Positions 8,581-18,371 are shown, numbered from the stretch's first letter. The stretch is DNA of 36,772 nucleotides from Paracoccaceae bacterium (GCA_027486345.1 JAIXPH010000038.1:1-36772); one strand, 5' to 3'. The notes: a model not told the origin generated them from the sequence alone. Program-made: numbers and translations.

Positions 8581-8894
8581 CAGACCGCGCGGGTCCGCAG
8601 GAACAGATAGAGCGGCAAGCCGCAGCTCACGCCGATGCAAAAGGTGGCCGGGATCGCCACCAAGGCCAGCCAGTTCTTGCGCACCCATGTCTCGGCCAGC
8701 ACCCAGACCGTCAGCGCGATGGCGGCGATGGTCAGATCCCAGGTCAGCCCGGTGGTGGAGGCGTTGACATACCAGGCATCGATCAGCCCAGACAGGCCGG
8801 TGCCGGTTTCCCGCATGTAGGTCACGAACCAATACATCGGATGCACCGCACCCCAGAGCGCCAGCGCCAGATAGACCATGCGCAACCCGCTCAT
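8581..8894 (-). CDS. DUF2834-like small membrane protein
   Basis: 104 residues with three hydrophobic segments (about 5-25, 50-70 and 78-98). The pattern MVYLALALWGAVHPMYWF, then TTGLTWDLTIAAIALTVWVL, then LPLYLFLR fits the DUF2834 family of small bacterial inner-membrane proteins of unknown function. Its ATG overlaps the stop of the small lipoprotein gene upstream (ATGA), so it is probably the last gene of the argH operon. No function can be inferred from sequence. Confidence 0.7.
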
Positions 8895-9031
8895 TGCATC
8901 ACCACCCCTACAGAGGCCTCGCCGCTCAGGGTCACGCCGGGTTTGGCCTTGGCAGGGGGCGGGACAGGGTCACCATCCACGCCGCATGCGGCAAGGGGAA
9001 GCAAGAGCAACAGCGGCAGGACAAGACGCAT
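8891..9031 (-). CDS. Small lipoprotein downstream of argH (LptM-like candidate)
   Basis: 46 residues: MRLVLPLLLL then LPLAAC, a clean lipobox with the lipidated cysteine at residue 16, then GVDGDPVPPP and a short tail. A CG-x-x-G-x-P pattern just after the cysteine resembles LptM/YifL, the outer-membrane lipoprotein that helps LptD mature; that match is only a pattern match. The start is 67 nt after argH and the stop overlaps the DUF2834 start. A tiny lipoprotein gene behind argH is, as I recall, common in this family of bacteria. Confidence 0.7.
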   Translation of the reverse strand: MRLVLPLLLLLPLAACGVDGDPVPPPAKAKPGVTLSGEASVGVVMQ

Positions 9032-9098
9032 CGGAAACCCTTTCACGGTGATGCGCGAAAGCTAGGGCAGATGCGGCGCGAAGTCACCCTGCCCGCGT

Positions 9099-10508
9099 TC
9101 ACGAAAGCCCCAGCAGGCCCTTCCACCGCGCCACCTGCGCGCGCACCTGATCGGGGGCCGTGCCGCCATAGGACCGGCGCGAGCGGACGGAGTTTTCCAC
9201 CCCCAGCACGTCAAACACATCGGCGCGGATGCCTGCATGGACAGATTGCATGTCAGAAAGGCTCAGGTCAGGCAGGTCGCAGCCCTTGCCTTCGGCCATC
9301 GCCACCAGCGTGCCGGTCACGTGATGGGCGTCGCGGAAGGGCAGACCCAGCTCTCGCACCAGCCAATCAGCCAGATCGGTGGCGGTGGAAAAGCCGCTCG
9401 CCGCCGCCTGTGCCAGCACGGGGCGGTTGGCGTTCATGTCGCCCACCATGCCGGTCATCGCGGCCAGCCCCAACATCAGCGAATCCGCGGCGTCAAAGAC
9501 CTGTTCCTTGTCTTCCTGCATGTCCTTGGAATAGGTCAGCGGCAGACCTTTCATGATGGTGAACAAGGCCACCGTCGCGCCAAGGATGCGGCCCAGCTTG
9601 GCGCGCAGGAGTTCCGCCGCATCGGGGTTCTTCTTCTGCGGCATGATGCTGGACCCGGTGGTCCAACGGTCTGACAGCCGCACAAAGCGGAACTGGGCCG
9701 AGGACCAGATCACCAATTCTTCGGCAAAGCGGGACAGGTGCATCGCGCAGATGCTGGAGGCCGACAGGAACTCCAGCGCGAAATCGCGGTCGGATACGGA
9801 ATCAAGGCTGTTGGCCGTGGGCCGGTCGAACCCCAAGGCCGCCGCGGTGGCGTGGCGGTCGATGGGAAAGGACGTTCCGGCCAGTGCCGCAGCACCCAGC
9901 GGACATTCGTTCATCCGGCGACGGGCATCCTCGAACCGCGAGCGATCCCGTGCGAACATCTCGACATAGGCCAGCATGTGATGGCCCCATGTCACCGGCT
10001 GCGCGGTTTGCAGATGGGTGAAGCCGGGCATGACCCAATCCGCGCCCGCCTCGGCCTGCCGCACGAAAGCCGCCATCAACGCGGTCAGCCCGTCAATTGC
10101 CGCATCGCATTGCGCCCGCACCCACAGCCGGAAGTCCACCGCGACTTGGTCATTGCGCGACCGCGCCGTGTGCAGCCGCCCCGCCGGTTCGCCGATGATC
10201 TCTTTCAGACGGGCTTCCACATTCATGTGGATGTCCTCAAGCTCCACCCGGAAGGGGAAATTGCCGCCTTCAATCTCTGACAACACCGTGAGAAGGCCTT
10301 CCCCGATGGCCTCGGCGTCCTTATTGCTGAGGATACCCTGTGCGGCGAGCATTGCCGCATGGGCGCGCGACCCTGCGATATCCTGCGCGTACAGCCGTTT
10401 GTCGAAGCCGATGGAGGCGTTGATCGCCGTCATGATGGCATCCGGACCTTCGGCGAAACGCCCGCCCCACATCTGGTTGGCGGCTTTGGTATCAGGGGAT
10501 GCGGACAT
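9099..10508 (-). CDS. argH: Argininosuccinate lyase
   Basis: 469 residues, the usual length. It cleaves argininosuccinate to arginine and fumarate, the last step of arginine synthesis, in the cytoplasm as a homotetramer. Visible family signatures are HTARSRNDQ at 113-121, THLQTAQP at 164-171 and the fumarase/aspartase signature [11 protein letters not shown] at 285-295, which includes the catalytic serine loop. The ATG at 10508 overlaps a possible upstream start of the divergent TlpA-like gene, so the two promoters must be compact or overlap each other's coding sequence. Downstream are the small lipoprotein and DUF2834 genes on the same strand. Confidence 0.97.
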   Translation of the reverse strand: MSASPDTKAANQMWGGRFAEGPDAIMTAINASIGFDKRLYAQDIAGSRAHAAMLAAQGILSNKDAEAIGEGLLTVLSEIEGGNFPFRVELEDIHMNVEARLKEIIGEPAGRLHTARSRNDQVAVDFRLWVRAQCDAAIDGLTALMAAFVRQAEAGADWVMPGFTHLQTAQPVTWGHHMLAYVEMFARDRSRFEDARRRMNECPLGAAALAGTSFPIDRHATAAALGFDRPTANSLDSVSDRDFALEFLSASSICAMHLSRFAEELVIWSSAQFRFVRLSDRWTTGSSIMPQKKNPDAAELLRAKLGRILGATVALFTIMKGLPLTYSKDMQEDKEQVFDAADSLMLGLAAMTGMVGDMNANRPVLAQAAASGFSTATDLADWLVRELGLPFRDAHHVTGTLVAMAEGKGCDLPDLSLSDMQSVHAGIRADVFDVLGVENSVRSRRSYGGTAPDQVRAQVARWKGLLGLS

Positions 10509-10527
10509 GGATGCGGCCTTCGGAGGG

Positions 10528-11070
10528 ATGATGCTGCGGAAAATACTCGCCGTCCTTTATACGGCATCACTCCTTGGTGCAAATCCGGCGCTGGCAGGCG
10601 ATGTGTCGGCCTTGCTGGAGGGCGACATGAAGAAGCTCGCCTTGGCCGAAGAACCCATCGCCTTGCCGGATGCGGTGTTTCTGGACGCCACCGATGGCGA
10701 ACATGCCTTGGCCGACTGGCGGGGCAAATGGGTGGTGCTGAATTTCTGGGCCACATGGTGCGCGCCCTGCCGCAAGGAAATGCCGTCGCTGGACCGGTTG
10801 CAGACCGCGATACCGGATCTGGCAGTCCTGCCCGTGGCAACGGGGCGCAATGCGGTGGACGGGATCGAACGATTCTACGCCGAAGCCGGTGTCAGCGCCC
10901 TGCCGATCCTGCGCGACCCGCAATCGGCGCTGGCGCGGTCGATGGGGGTGATGGGCCTGCCGGTGACCCTGATCCTGAACCCAGAGGGCGAAGAGGTCGC
11001 GCGTCTGATCGGCGATGCCGAATGGGACAGCGACAGCGCCAAGGCGGTGCTGGCGGAGTTGATGAAGTAA
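10528..11070 (+). CDS. TlpA-like secreted thioredoxin-fold protein
   Basis: 180 residues from the ATG at 10528. Another ATG at 10531 directly follows, and one at 10507 is possible; a GGAGGG lies right before 10528, so 10531 has the better spacing. It has an N-terminal signal peptide ([22 protein letters not shown]) and a thioredoxin fold with [15 protein letters not shown], redox cysteines at about 77 and 80, and a cis-proline loop GLPVTLILN. TlpA/ResE-type proteins act outside the inner membrane in cytochrome maturation or as disulfide reductases. The substrate here is not shown by context. It is divergent from argH, an arrangement I recall as common in Rhodobacteraceae. Confidence 0.88.
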   Translation: MMLRKILAVLYTASLLGANPALAGDVSALLEGDMKKLALAEEPIALPDAVFLDATDGEHALADWRGKWVVLNFWATWCAPCRKEMPSLDRLQTAIPDLAVLPVATGRNAVDGIERFYAEAGVSALPILRDPQSALARSMGVMGLPVTLILNPEGEEVARLIGDAEWDSDSAKAVLAELMK

Positions 11071-11097
11071 CCGCGTTTTGGCGGACAGCTCGGCGGT

Positions 11098-11169
11098 GGG
11101 GGTTTCACACCCCGTCGTCAATCGGTTCTTGGACCGATGGCGAAGCCGATAAACGACCCCCGTGGGATA
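11098..11169. repeat. Dispersed GC-rich repeat, copy 1 (convergent gene ends)
   Basis: It contains GGGGGTTTCACACCCC at 11098-11113 and GACCCCCGTGGGATA at 11155-11169. Both words recur, in the opposite orientation, at 17314-17346. Here they are separated by 41 nt that hold a hairpin (ATCGGT 11121-11126 with ACCGAT 11133-11138); in copy 2 they nearly touch. It lies between two convergent genes, so a bidirectional terminator role is plausible. Confidence 0.7.
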
Positions 11170-11211
11170 TTCTGAGACGGAAAATGAAGCGGGCTGTCGG
11201 CGCCGGGACCG

Positions 11212-12225
11212 TCAGTCAAACACCCCGGCGACACGCCCGAACAGCATGAAGGCGCGGGCAGTGCGGGTGTCGGACAGCGCGGCGAGGTCGGCGTCGGACG
11301 CCTCTTTCTCGAACTGCTGCAGGGTCTTGTCGAAGGTGCGCATGAAGTGGTGCGCGGCGTCGCGAAAGATGGTGTCTTCGCGCATCCGACCCGCGGTCAA
11401 GGCCAGCGACGACCGATCCCGCACCCCGCCAAGACCGGAGATCTGGCCGCCACGTTCCCCCGCCGCAAAGCGCCGCCACAACTCGGGCCGGGCGCGTTCG
11501 GGGCGCAGGTCGTCCATGTAGATGCCCTCTTGCGCCAACAGGGTCAGCACGTCCTGTGCCGCGCGGATCAGCTTGGCGACGTTGCGATCCTCCAGCGCCA
11601 TACGCAGGGCGCGGAAGCCGTCCTTGTCATCGGGGCCTTCGGGGAAGTTCAGCGCGCGCAGGAATTCGGCGATGCCCAGCGGCGGGCGCAGTTCATCCGC
11701 CGGGGTGCCAAGGGCCAAAGCGGGCTGTTCATCGGCGGGCTGCGGGCGCGGGGCGGCCAGGACGGCCTTGCGGTCCGCCGAGGGCACGGTCAGCGTGGAA
11801 TCGCGCCGCGACTGGAAGGTGGCCGTCACCTCTTTGGTGGCGGCGGTCAGTTCGTCGATCTTCTGTTCCACCACCGGCTTGATCGCCGCCGCCGTCTGCT
11901 GGTTCACCAGATAGGCGTTGCGCATCGCCTCGACCGTGGCTTGCAGGCGGGCGGCTTCGGCGCGCAACTCGCGCACCGACCGCAACGTGGTGACAGAGGC
12001 CCAGATCAGCGCGAGGGGCAGGAACACCACCAGAAGCGTCATCACGATGCCCAGAAGCCCGCGCCCATCCGTGCTGGGCAGCACCGAGACATAGGCCACC
12101 ACCGCCACGACCCAGACCACCGCCAAGAGGGACGCCACCAGTTCCGCCGGACCGAAGCCGACCACGGGTTCGGGGCGCGAGAACACGCCCAAGGGTTCTG
12201 TCATGCGGTCCTGTTCGTCGGCCAT
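11212..12225 (-). CDS. Membrane protein of unknown function
   Basis: 337 residues. Two hydrophobic helices (about 27-48 and 57-79) are followed by a charged, probably coiled-coil region (about 80-140, RSVRELRAEAARLQATVEAM) and a low-complexity linker. A C-terminal domain of about 140 residues follows, with ELWRRFAAGERGGQ and HHFMRTFDKTLQQFEKEASD. I do not recognise the family. The layout, two membrane helices then a coiled coil then a soluble domain, suggests a cytoplasmic domain held at the inner membrane. It reads convergently with the TlpA-like gene and follows greA on the same strand with a gap of about 30 nt, so it may be co-transcribed with greA. Confidence 0.8.
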   Translation of the reverse strand: MADEQDRMTEPLGVFSRPEPVVGFGPAELVASLLAVVWVVAVVAYVSVLPSTDGRGLLGIVMTLLVVFLPLALIWASVTTLRSVRELRAEAARLQATVEAMRNAYLVNQQTAAAIKPVVEQKIDELTAATKEVTATFQSRRDSTLTVPSADRKAVLAAPRPQPADEQPALALGTPADELRPPLGIAEFLRALNFPEGPDDKDGFRALRMALEDRNVAKLIRAAQDVLTLLAQEGIYMDDLRPERARPELWRRFAAGERGGQISGLGGVRDRSSLALTAGRMREDTIFRDAAHHFMRTFDKTLQQFEKEASDADLAALSDTRTARAFMLFGRVAGVFD

Positions 12226-12258
12226 AGGCCCCTGTCCTCTTGCCGTGTGCGCCTGCCG

Positions 12259-12729
12259 TCAGATGTAGCGGATGCTCACGATCTCATAGCTTTTCTGGCC
12301 GCCGGGGGTTTTCACCTCGACGCTGTCGCCCTCTTCCTTGCCGATCAGCGCGCGGGCGAGGGGCGAGCGGATGTTCAGCAGGCCGCGTTCGATATCGGCC
12401 TCGGCCTCGCCCACGATCTGATAGGTTTTCTCTTCGTCGGTGTCTTCATCGACGATCACGACGGTCGCGCCGAATTTGATCGCGCCCGACAGTTTGGCGG
12501 GGTCGATCACTTCGGCCAGCGAGAGCATCGCCTCAAGCTCCTTGACGCGGCCTTCGATGAAAGACTGCTTTTCGCGCGCGGCGTGGTATTCGGCGTTTTC
12601 CGACAGGTCACCATGTTCGCGCGCTTCGGCAATCGCCCGGATCACGGCGGGCCGTTCGACGGATTTCAGCGTCTTCAGTTCTTCGTCCAGCGCGGTGAAA
12701 CCCGCACGCGTCATCGGAATCTTTTCCAT
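12259..12729 (-). CDS. greA: Transcription elongation factor GreA
   Basis: 156 residues from the ATG at 12729. A TTG at 12744 would add five residues and is less likely, because the family starts MEKIPMT. GreA binds the RNA polymerase secondary channel and stimulates cleavage of backtracked transcripts. Visible features are the N-terminal coiled coil (about 1-75) with the [16 protein letters not shown] tip region carrying the acidic residues that drive cleavage, and the C-terminal FKBP-like domain with [15 protein letters not shown]. Length and motifs match the family exactly. Confidence 0.96.
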   Translation of the reverse strand: MEKIPMTRAGFTALDEELKTLKSVERPAVIRAIAEAREHGDLSENAEYHAAREKQSFIEGRVKELEAMLSLAEVIDPAKLSGAIKFGATVVIVDEDTDEEKTYQIVGEAEADIERGLLNIRSPLARALIGKEEGDSVEVKTPGGQKSYEIVSIRYI

Positions 12730-12911
12730 CGTCCACTCACGCAAATGACAATGCCACAGCCTTCGTCAGGCAGTGGCGCTGTCCGGTCCCGTTTGAAGCA
12801 CCTGACCTGAGCGGGGTGTGAAATGCAAGGGGCCTTGGCGGACCCTGTCCTGATGCTGGGGCAGATATGGGACGCGATGACGCTTTGCGACATTGTGATG
12901 CCGCGTCAAGA

Positions 12912-12940
12912 TTGACCCTCGCGCGCACGATGCGCTAGGG
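12912..12940 (+). promoter_or_regulatory. Possible promoter of the ETF-ubiquinone oxidoreductase gene
   Basis: TTGACC at 12912-12917 followed 17 nt later by CTAGGG at 12935-12940, about 65 nt upstream of the start codon. The -35 match is good and the -10 is weak. No other stronger candidate is visible in this 275-nt intergenic region, which must also hold the greA promoter on the other strand. Confidence 0.3.
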
Positions 12941-13004
12941 GAAGGCTGCAAAGAGCGCAACTTTATTGCGCGCCGCGTCTGGCGCCGCAGCGGAAGGATG
13001 AAAG

Positions 13005-14654
13005 ATGGCCGAGATCGTCCGGGAATCGATGGAATATGACGTCGTGATCGTCGGCGCCGGTCCGGCCGGCCTGTCGGCGGCGATCCGCCTGAAGCAGTTG
13101 GATGCCGACCTGTCGGTCGTCGTGCTGGAAAAGGGGTCCGAGGTCGGGGCGCATATCCTGTCGGGCGCGGTGCTGGACCCGTCGGGGCTGGATGCGCTGC
13201 TGCCCGACTGGCGCAGCATGGGGGCGCCGATCAAGACCGAGGTGGTGGAGGACAACTTCTACATCCTTGGCCCCGCCGGTCAGGCGCGCATTCCGAACTG
13301 GCCGATGCCGCCCCTGATGAACAACCACGGCAATTACATCGTCTCGATGGCAAATGTCTGCCGTTGGATGGCGGGTGTGGCCGAAGGGCTGGGGGTCGAG
13401 ATTTTCCCCGGCATGGCCGCCAGCGCGCTGGTCTATGACGGGGACCGGGTGAAGGGCGTCGTCGCGGGGGAGTTCGGGCTTGATCCGGCGACGGGCGAGC
13501 CGGGACCGTCCTATGAGCCGGGGATGGAGTTGCACGGCAAATACGTGTTCCTGTCCGAAGGCGTGCGCGGGTCTTTGTCGAAAGAGGTCATCGCCAAGTA
13601 CGATCTGTCCAAAGGCCATTGCCCGCAGAAATTCGGCCTTGGCATGAAGGAAATCTGGGAGATTGACCCCGCCAAGCACCGCCTTGGCACCGTCACCCAC
13701 ACCATGGGCTGGCCGCTGGGTGGCAACGCGGGCGGTGGGTCGTTCATCTATCACCTTGAGAACAATCAGGTCTATGTCGGCTTCGTGGTCCACCTGAACT
13801 ACGAAAACCCGCACCTCTACCCCTACATGGAATTCCAGCGCTTCAAGCATCACCCGATGGTCGCTGAGCTGCTGAAGGGCGGCAAACGTGTGGCCTATGG
13901 CGCGCGGGCGATCTCTGAGGGCGGCTGGCAGTCGATCCCCAAGATGACCGCGCCGGGCGTGGCGCTGCTGGGATGCTCGGCGGGCCTTGTGAACGTGCCG
14001 CGCATCAAGGGCAACCACAACGCCATGCTGTCGGGCAAGGCGGCGGCGGAATCGGCCTATGCCGCGATCAAGGCCGGGCGTCAGGGCGATGAGCTGACCG
14101 ATTATGAGACCGAGGTCCGCACCGGCCCCATCGGGCGCGATCTGAAAAAAGTCCGCAACGTCAAACCGCTGTGGTCGAAGTATGGTCTGGTCGCCTCGCT
14201 TATGGGTGGCGGCATCGACATGTGGGCCAATACCATCGGCCTGACCATCTTTGGCACGCTGAAGCATGGCAAATCCGATGCGGCGGCAACGGGGCTGGCC
14301 AAGAACTTCAAGCCGATCGACTACCCCAAGCCGGATGGCAAGCTGTCCTTTGACCGTCTGACCAACGTGGCTTTCAGCTTCACCAACCACGACGAGGCGC
14401 AGCCCGCCCATCTGAAGCTGAAGGACAAGTCGATCCCCATCGCGGTCAACCTGCCGAAATACGCCGAACCCGCGCAGCGCTATTGCCCGGCGGGCGTCTA
14501 TGAGGTGGTCAGCGAAGAGGGCAAAGATCCCCGCTTTGTGATCAACTTCCAGAACTGCGTCCACTGCAAGACCTGCGACATCAAGGACCCGTCGCAGAAC
14601 ATCAACTGGACCACACCGCAGGGTGGCGGCGGGCCGAACTATCCCAACATGTGA
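13005..14654 (+). CDS. Electron transfer flavoprotein-ubiquinone oxidoreductase
   Basis: 549 residues, the normal length. It passes electrons from ETF, reduced by acyl-CoA dehydrogenases and related enzymes, to ubiquinone at the inner membrane. An FAD-binding motif GAGPAGLSAAI lies at 17-27. The C-terminal ferredoxin-like domain has CxxCxxC (about Cys518, 521 and 524) followed by DPSQNINW, and a fourth cysteine upstream in RYCPAGVYEV completes the 4Fe-4S site. The start ATG at 13005 follows GGAAGGATG-like ribosome sites. Its natural electron source may include the acyl-CoA dehydrogenase at 25849. It is a single gene here; the ETF subunits are not in the window. Confidence 0.96.
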   Translation: MAEIVRESMEYDVVIVGAGPAGLSAAIRLKQLDADLSVVVLEKGSEVGAHILSGAVLDPSGLDALLPDWRSMGAPIKTEVVEDNFYILGPAGQARIPNWPMPPLMNNHGNYIVSMANVCRWMAGVAEGLGVEIFPGMAASALVYDGDRVKGVVAGEFGLDPATGEPGPSYEPGMELHGKYVFLSEGVRGSLSKEVIAKYDLSKGHCPQKFGLGMKEIWEIDPAKHRLGTVTHTMGWPLGGNAGGGSFIYHLENNQVYVGFVVHLNYENPHLYPYMEFQRFKHHPMVAELLKGGKRVAYGARAISEGGWQSIPKMTAPGVALLGCSAGLVNVPRIKGNHNAMLSGKAAAESAYAAIKAGRQGDELTDYETEVRTGPIGRDLKKVRNVKPLWSKYGLVASLMGGGIDMWANTIGLTIFGTLKHGKSDAAATGLAKNFKPIDYPKPDGKLSFDRLTNVAFSFTNHDEAQPAHLKLKDKSIPIAVNLPKYAEPAQRYCPAGVYEVVSEEGKDPRFVINFQNCVHCKTCDIKDPSQNINWTTPQGGGGPNYPNM

Positions 14655-14680
14655 TGCCGTTCTGACAATCGCTTGATCAG

Positions 14681-14713
14681 CGGCGGCGCAGGCCCCGGTT
14701 GCCCGCGCCGCCG
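14681..14713 (+). terminator. Hairpin after the ETF-QO gene
   Basis: CGGCGGCGC (14681-14689) pairs perfectly with GCGCCGCCG (14705-14713) across a 15-nt loop, 26 nt after the stop codon. There is no T tract, so termination is uncertain; it may protect the 3' end. Confidence 0.4.
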
Positions 14714-14770
14714 ATGGACAGCCGCGACTGGCGGGGCTAGCGTGAACCACCTTACTGGAGTCCTCGTCTC

Positions 14771-16480
14771 ATGCGCCGTTTCCTTGCCTTGTCCCTGTCA
14801 TCTCTGGCCGTGATCGCCGCCTTGACGGGGGCCGCGCGCGCAGCGGAGGGGGCCGATGCGGGCGCGTGGCTGGCGGCGCGGGCGGCCTCGGGCCTTGGGG
14901 ATTTCCGGGCCGGGGCCTTCTGGTATGACCGCGCCTTGCAGGGTGATCCGGTCAACCAGCAATTGCTGGACGGGGCCGTGCTGTCCTCCATCGGTCTGGG
15001 CGATTTCCCTGCCGCTGCCGACTATGCCCGCCGCCTTGGCCAGACCGGGGCGCGCAGCCAGACAGCATTCCTTGCGCTGACGGCAGAACAGGCGGTAAAG
15101 GGTGACTTCGCGCAGTTGGTGGCCGACATTCAGGGCGGGCGCAGCATCGGCACCGTGCTGGACAAGCTGATCATCGCCTGGGCGCAATTGGGCGACGGCA
15201 AGATGACCGACGCGCTGAAAGCCTTTGACGACCTGTCCAAGACCGATGGTCTGGCGGGCTTGGGTCTGTATCACAAAGCGCTTGCCCTCGCCTCCGCCGG
15301 GGATTTCGAAGGGGCCGAAAACATCCTGTCGGGCAAGGCGGCGGGTCCGATTGACGTCACCCGGCGCGGCATCATCGCCCATGTCCAGATCCTCAGCCAG
15401 TTGGAGCAGGGCCCCAAGGCGCTGGAGATCCTCGACAACACCTTCGGCACCGATCCGGACCCGGAACTGGATGCCCTGCGCGCGGTGCTGAAGGCGGGCG
15501 ATCCCCTGCCCTTTGACGTGGTGCGCAATGCGCAGGATGGCATGGCCGAAGTCTTCCGGTCCTTGGCCGAAGTCTTGGGCGATCAGGCCGATCCCGGCTT
15601 TCTGCTGCTTTACACCCGCGTGGCCGCCTATCTCCGCCCCGATCTTGCGGATGCGGTGCTGACATCGGCGCAGATTCTGGAACAGCAAGGGCAGTTGGAC
15701 CTTGCCGCCGAAACCTTTGCCAAGATTCCGGCGGACAGCCCGCTGTTCCACATCGCCGAGATGGGCCGTGCCGACACGCTGATCGCCAGCGGCAAGGTCG
15801 ATGCCGGGATCGAGGTGTTGCAAACCCTGACCCGCAGCCACGCCGAATTGCCCGCCGTGCACATGGCCTTGGCCGATGCCCTGCGCACGCAGGAACGCTT
15901 TGCCGAGTCCATCGCGCCTTATGACGAGGCGATCCGCCGCATCGGCCCGCCCGAGCCGCGCCATTGGGCCGTGTTCTTTGCCCGTGGGATCAGCCACGAA
16001 CGGAACGGGGACTTCAAATCCGCAGAGGCCGATCTTCGCGCGTCGCTGAAGCTGTCGCCGGATCAGCCATCGGTGCTGAACTACCTTGGCTACAGCTTCG
16101 TGGACCGGGGCGAGAACCTTGAGGAAGCCTTGGGCATGATCCAGCGCGCCGTCGCCGCGCAGCCGGACTCCGGGGCCATCACCGACTCGCTGGCTTGGGC
16201 CTATTTCCGGCTTGGCCGCTATGAGGACGCGGTGGAACCGATGGAGCGGGCCTCGCTGCTGGAGCCTGTCGATCCCATCGTGACCGACCATCTGGGGGAT
16301 GTGTATTGGGCCGTGGGCCGCAAGCTGGAAGCGCAGTTCCAATGGCGTCGCGCCCTGTCCTTTGACCCCGAAGAGAAAGAGGCGATCCGCATCCGCAAGA
16401 AGCTTGAAGTGGGTCTCGATCAAGTGCTGATCGACGAAGGCAAGCCGCCGATTACCCCCGTGGTGGCGGATGGCAACTGA
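14771..16480 (+). CDS. Secreted tetratricopeptide-repeat protein
   Basis: 569 residues. A signal peptide ([20 protein letters not shown], then AARA) is followed by a helical array with TPR consensus units, clearest in the C-terminal half (about 370-540). Signatures include [40 protein letters not shown] and [20 protein letters not shown]. The export signal and repeat array suggest a periplasmic or outer-membrane-associated scaffold. The gene ends 11 nt inside the ispE start, so the two are translationally coupled. A partner or substrate cannot be read from the sequence. Confidence 0.9.
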   Translation: MRRFLALSLSSLAVIAALTGAARAAEGADAGAWLAARAASGLGDFRAGAFWYDRALQGDPVNQQLLDGAVLSSIGLGDFPAAADYARRLGQTGARSQTAFLALTAEQAVKGDFAQLVADIQGGRSIGTVLDKLIIAWAQLGDGKMTDALKAFDDLSKTDGLAGLGLYHKALALASAGDFEGAENILSGKAAGPIDVTRRGIIAHVQILSQLEQGPKALEILDNTFGTDPDPELDALRAVLKAGDPLPFDVVRNAQDGMAEVFRSLAEVLGDQADPGFLLLYTRVAAYLRPDLADAVLTSAQILEQQGQLDLAAETFAKIPADSPLFHIAEMGRADTLIASGKVDAGIEVLQTLTRSHAELPAVHMALADALRTQERFAESIAPYDEAIRRIGPPEPRHWAVFFARGISHERNGDFKSAEADLRASLKLSPDQPSVLNYLGYSFVDRGENLEEALGMIQRAVAAQPDSGAITDSLAWAYFRLGRYEDAVEPMERASLLEPVDPIVTDHLGDVYWAVGRKLEAQFQWRRALSFDPEEKEAIRIRKKLEVGLDQVLIDEGKPPITPVVADGN

Positions 16481-17339
16481 CGCGGTCGAATTCGCACCAG
16501 CCAAGGTCAACCTCGCGCTGCATGTGACCGGGCGGCGGGCGGATGGCTATCACCTGCTGGACTCGCTGGTGGTTTTCGCGGGCGTGGGGGATCGGGTGTC
16601 GGCGGAACAAGCGGCAGACCTGTCGTTGACGATCACCGGTCCGCAATCGGCGGCATTGACGGTGGCGGACGACAACCTCGTCCTGCGCGCGGCGCGGCTC
16701 ATGCCCGGAGCGTTCCGGCTGACCTTGGACAAACACCTGCCCGTGGCATCCGGCATCGGCGGCGGGTCTGCCGATGCAGCGGCCACGCTGCGACTGATTG
16801 CGCGGTTGTCCGGCCACCCCCTGCCCCCGGCGGCCGAGGTGCTGCGATTGGGCGCGGATGTGCCGGTCTGTCTGGCGGGTCAGCCGGTGCGGATGACCGG
16901 CATCGGTGAGGGTCTGCATCCCCTGACCCATCCTCTGCCGCCCGCGTGGCTGGTGCTGGTGAACCCCGGTCAGGCGGTGTCCACGCCTGAGGTGTTCCGC
17001 GCCCTGGATCGCCGCGACAACGCGCCGATGCAGGCCCTGCCGCGCCTGCGCGACGCGGCGGAACTGGCGGCTTGGGTGGCGATGCAAAGGAACGACATGG
17101 AGCCCGCCGCGACGCGCCTGCTGCCCGTCATCGCCGAGGTTCGCCGCGCGCTGTCATCGCAACCGGGGTGCCTGCTGTCGCGGATGTCGGGCAGTGGGGC
17201 GACGTGCTTTGGTCTGTTTGCCGATCCGCTTTCAGCAAACGCCGCTGCGCGGGCGATCAGTGCCGCCCGGCCGGGATGGTGGGTCGCCGATGCGCCTGTC
17301 TTCTCTGGAAAAGTATCCCACGGGGGTCCGGGGGTGTGA
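16470..17339 (+). CDS. ispE: 4-diphosphocytidyl-2-C-methyl-D-erythritol kinase
   Basis: 289 residues. It phosphorylates CDP-methylerythritol in the MEP route to isoprenoids. It is a GHMP kinase: APAKVNLAL at 10-18 with the catalytic lysine, the ATP-binding glycine loop [15 protein letters not shown] at 91-105, LGADVPVC with the catalytic aspartate about 130, and the C-terminal motif [11 protein letters not shown] (239-249). The last residues (SHGGPGV and stop) are encoded by the dispersed repeat at 17314-17348, so the C-terminus differs from the family tail. It overlaps the TPR gene by 11 nt and faces the polyprenyl synthase gene, whose substrates derive from this pathway. Confidence 0.96.
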   Translation: MATDAVEFAPAKVNLALHVTGRRADGYHLLDSLVVFAGVGDRVSAEQAADLSLTITGPQSAALTVADDNLVLRAARLMPGAFRLTLDKHLPVASGIGGGSADAAATLRLIARLSGHPLPPAAEVLRLGADVPVCLAGQPVRMTGIGEGLHPLTHPLPPAWLVLVNPGQAVSTPEVFRALDRRDNAPMQALPRLRDAAELAAWVAMQRNDMEPAATRLLPVIAEVRRALSSQPGCLLSRMSGSGATCFGLFADPLSANAAARAISAARPGWWVADAPVFSGKVSHGGPGV

Positions 17340-17348
17340 AACCCCCGG
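17314..17348. repeat. Dispersed GC-rich repeat, copy 2, with terminator hairpin overlapping the ispE stop
   Basis: On the minus strand it carries GGGGGTTTCACACCCC (17346-17331) and GACCCCCGTGGGATA (17328-17314), the same words as at 11098-11169. CCGGGGG (17328-17334) pairs with CCCCCGG (17342-17348) around a 7-nt loop containing the ispE stop codon. It sits between convergent genes and is likely a bidirectional terminator. Confidence 0.75.
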
Positions 17349-17369
17349 CTGTTGATACAAAAATCAACC

Positions 17370-18371
17370 TCAGTTGATCCGCGCCACCACGTAATCCGCC
17401 AAATCCGCCAGCATGTCGCGCAGGTCATGCGCGGGCAGGCCTGCCAGCGCGGACTTGGCCGCAGCCACCCAAGCCAAAGCCTCATCCCGCGAGGCCTCCA
17501 TCGCGCCATGCTTTTGCATCACGGCGATGGCATGGGCGAGGTCGCCGTCCCGCTGGTCGCCCTTTTCGATCACCCGCGTCCAGAAGGCACGCTCTTCGGC
17601 ATCGGCCTTGGCCACGGCCTTGATGACCGGCAGGGTCAGCTTGCGTTCGCGGAAATCATCGCCTGTGTTCTTGCCGATCACCGCATCCGATCCGCCGTAA
17701 TCCAGAAGGTCATCCACGATCTGGAAGGCGATCCCCAGCGCATCGCCATAGGTCCACAGCGCGCGCACCTGATCTTCGGGCACAGCGGCGATCACCGCGC
17801 CCACCTCTGTCGCGGCCGAAAACAGCGCGGCGGTCTTGCCACGCACGACCTTCAGGTAAATCTCTTCCGTCGTGCGCAAATCCTGCGCGGCGGTCAGTTG
17901 CAGAACCTCGCCCTCGGCGATCACGGCGCTGGCGTTGGCAAGGATATCCATCACCCGCAGCGACCCGGTTTCCACCATCAACTGGAAACTGCGGGCGAAC
18001 AGGTAATCCCCCACCAGAACCGAGGATTTATTGTCCCACAGCAGGTTGGCCGTCGGACGCCCCCGGCGGCGTTCGCTTTCATCCACCACATCATCGTGCA
18101 ACAGCGTGGCGGTGTGAATGAATTCCACCGTCGCGGCCAGCTTCACATGATTGTCGCCCTGATAGCCGCACATCCGCGCGGCGGCGAGGGTCAGCAGCGG
18201 GCGCAGGCGCTTTCCCCCCGCCTCGATCAGATGCGCGGTCACTTCGGGAATGCGCGGGGCGTGTTCGCTGGCCATCCGCAGCCGGATCAAAGCGTTCACC
18301 GCCGCCATATCCTCGGCCAGCCAATCGGCCAGACGTTCCTGCGGTTTGCGTGCGGCTTCGTCCAGACCCAT
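17370..18371 (-). CDS. Polyprenyl diphosphate synthase (ubiquinone side chain)
   Basis: 333 residues from the ATG at 18371, chosen because of a GAAGG ribosome site and because relatives start MGLDE. ATG 18410 or GTG 18413 would extend it. It is a trans-isoprenyl diphosphate synthase with GGKRLRP at 52-58, the first aspartate-rich motif DDVVD at 93-97 and the second DDLLD at 220-224, plus a RRRGRP substrate loop. Small residues upstream of the first motif (HTATLLHDD) fit a long-chain product. In Rhodobacteraceae this type (SdsA/DdsA) makes the nona- or decaprenyl tail of ubiquinone; chain length cannot be fixed from sequence. It is convergent with ispE. Confidence 0.93.
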   Translation of the reverse strand: MGLDEAARKPQERLADWLAEDMAAVNALIRLRMASEHAPRIPEVTAHLIEAGGKRLRPLLTLAAARMCGYQGDNHVKLAATVEFIHTATLLHDDVVDESERRRGRPTANLLWDNKSSVLVGDYLFARSFQLMVETGSLRVMDILANASAVIAEGEVLQLTAAQDLRTTEEIYLKVVRGKTAALFSAATEVGAVIAAVPEDQVRALWTYGDALGIAFQIVDDLLDYGGSDAVIGKNTGDDFRERKLTLPVIKAVAKADAEERAFWTRVIEKGDQRDGDLAHAIAVMQKHGAMEASRDEALAWVAAAKSALAGLPAHDLRDMLADLADYVVARIN

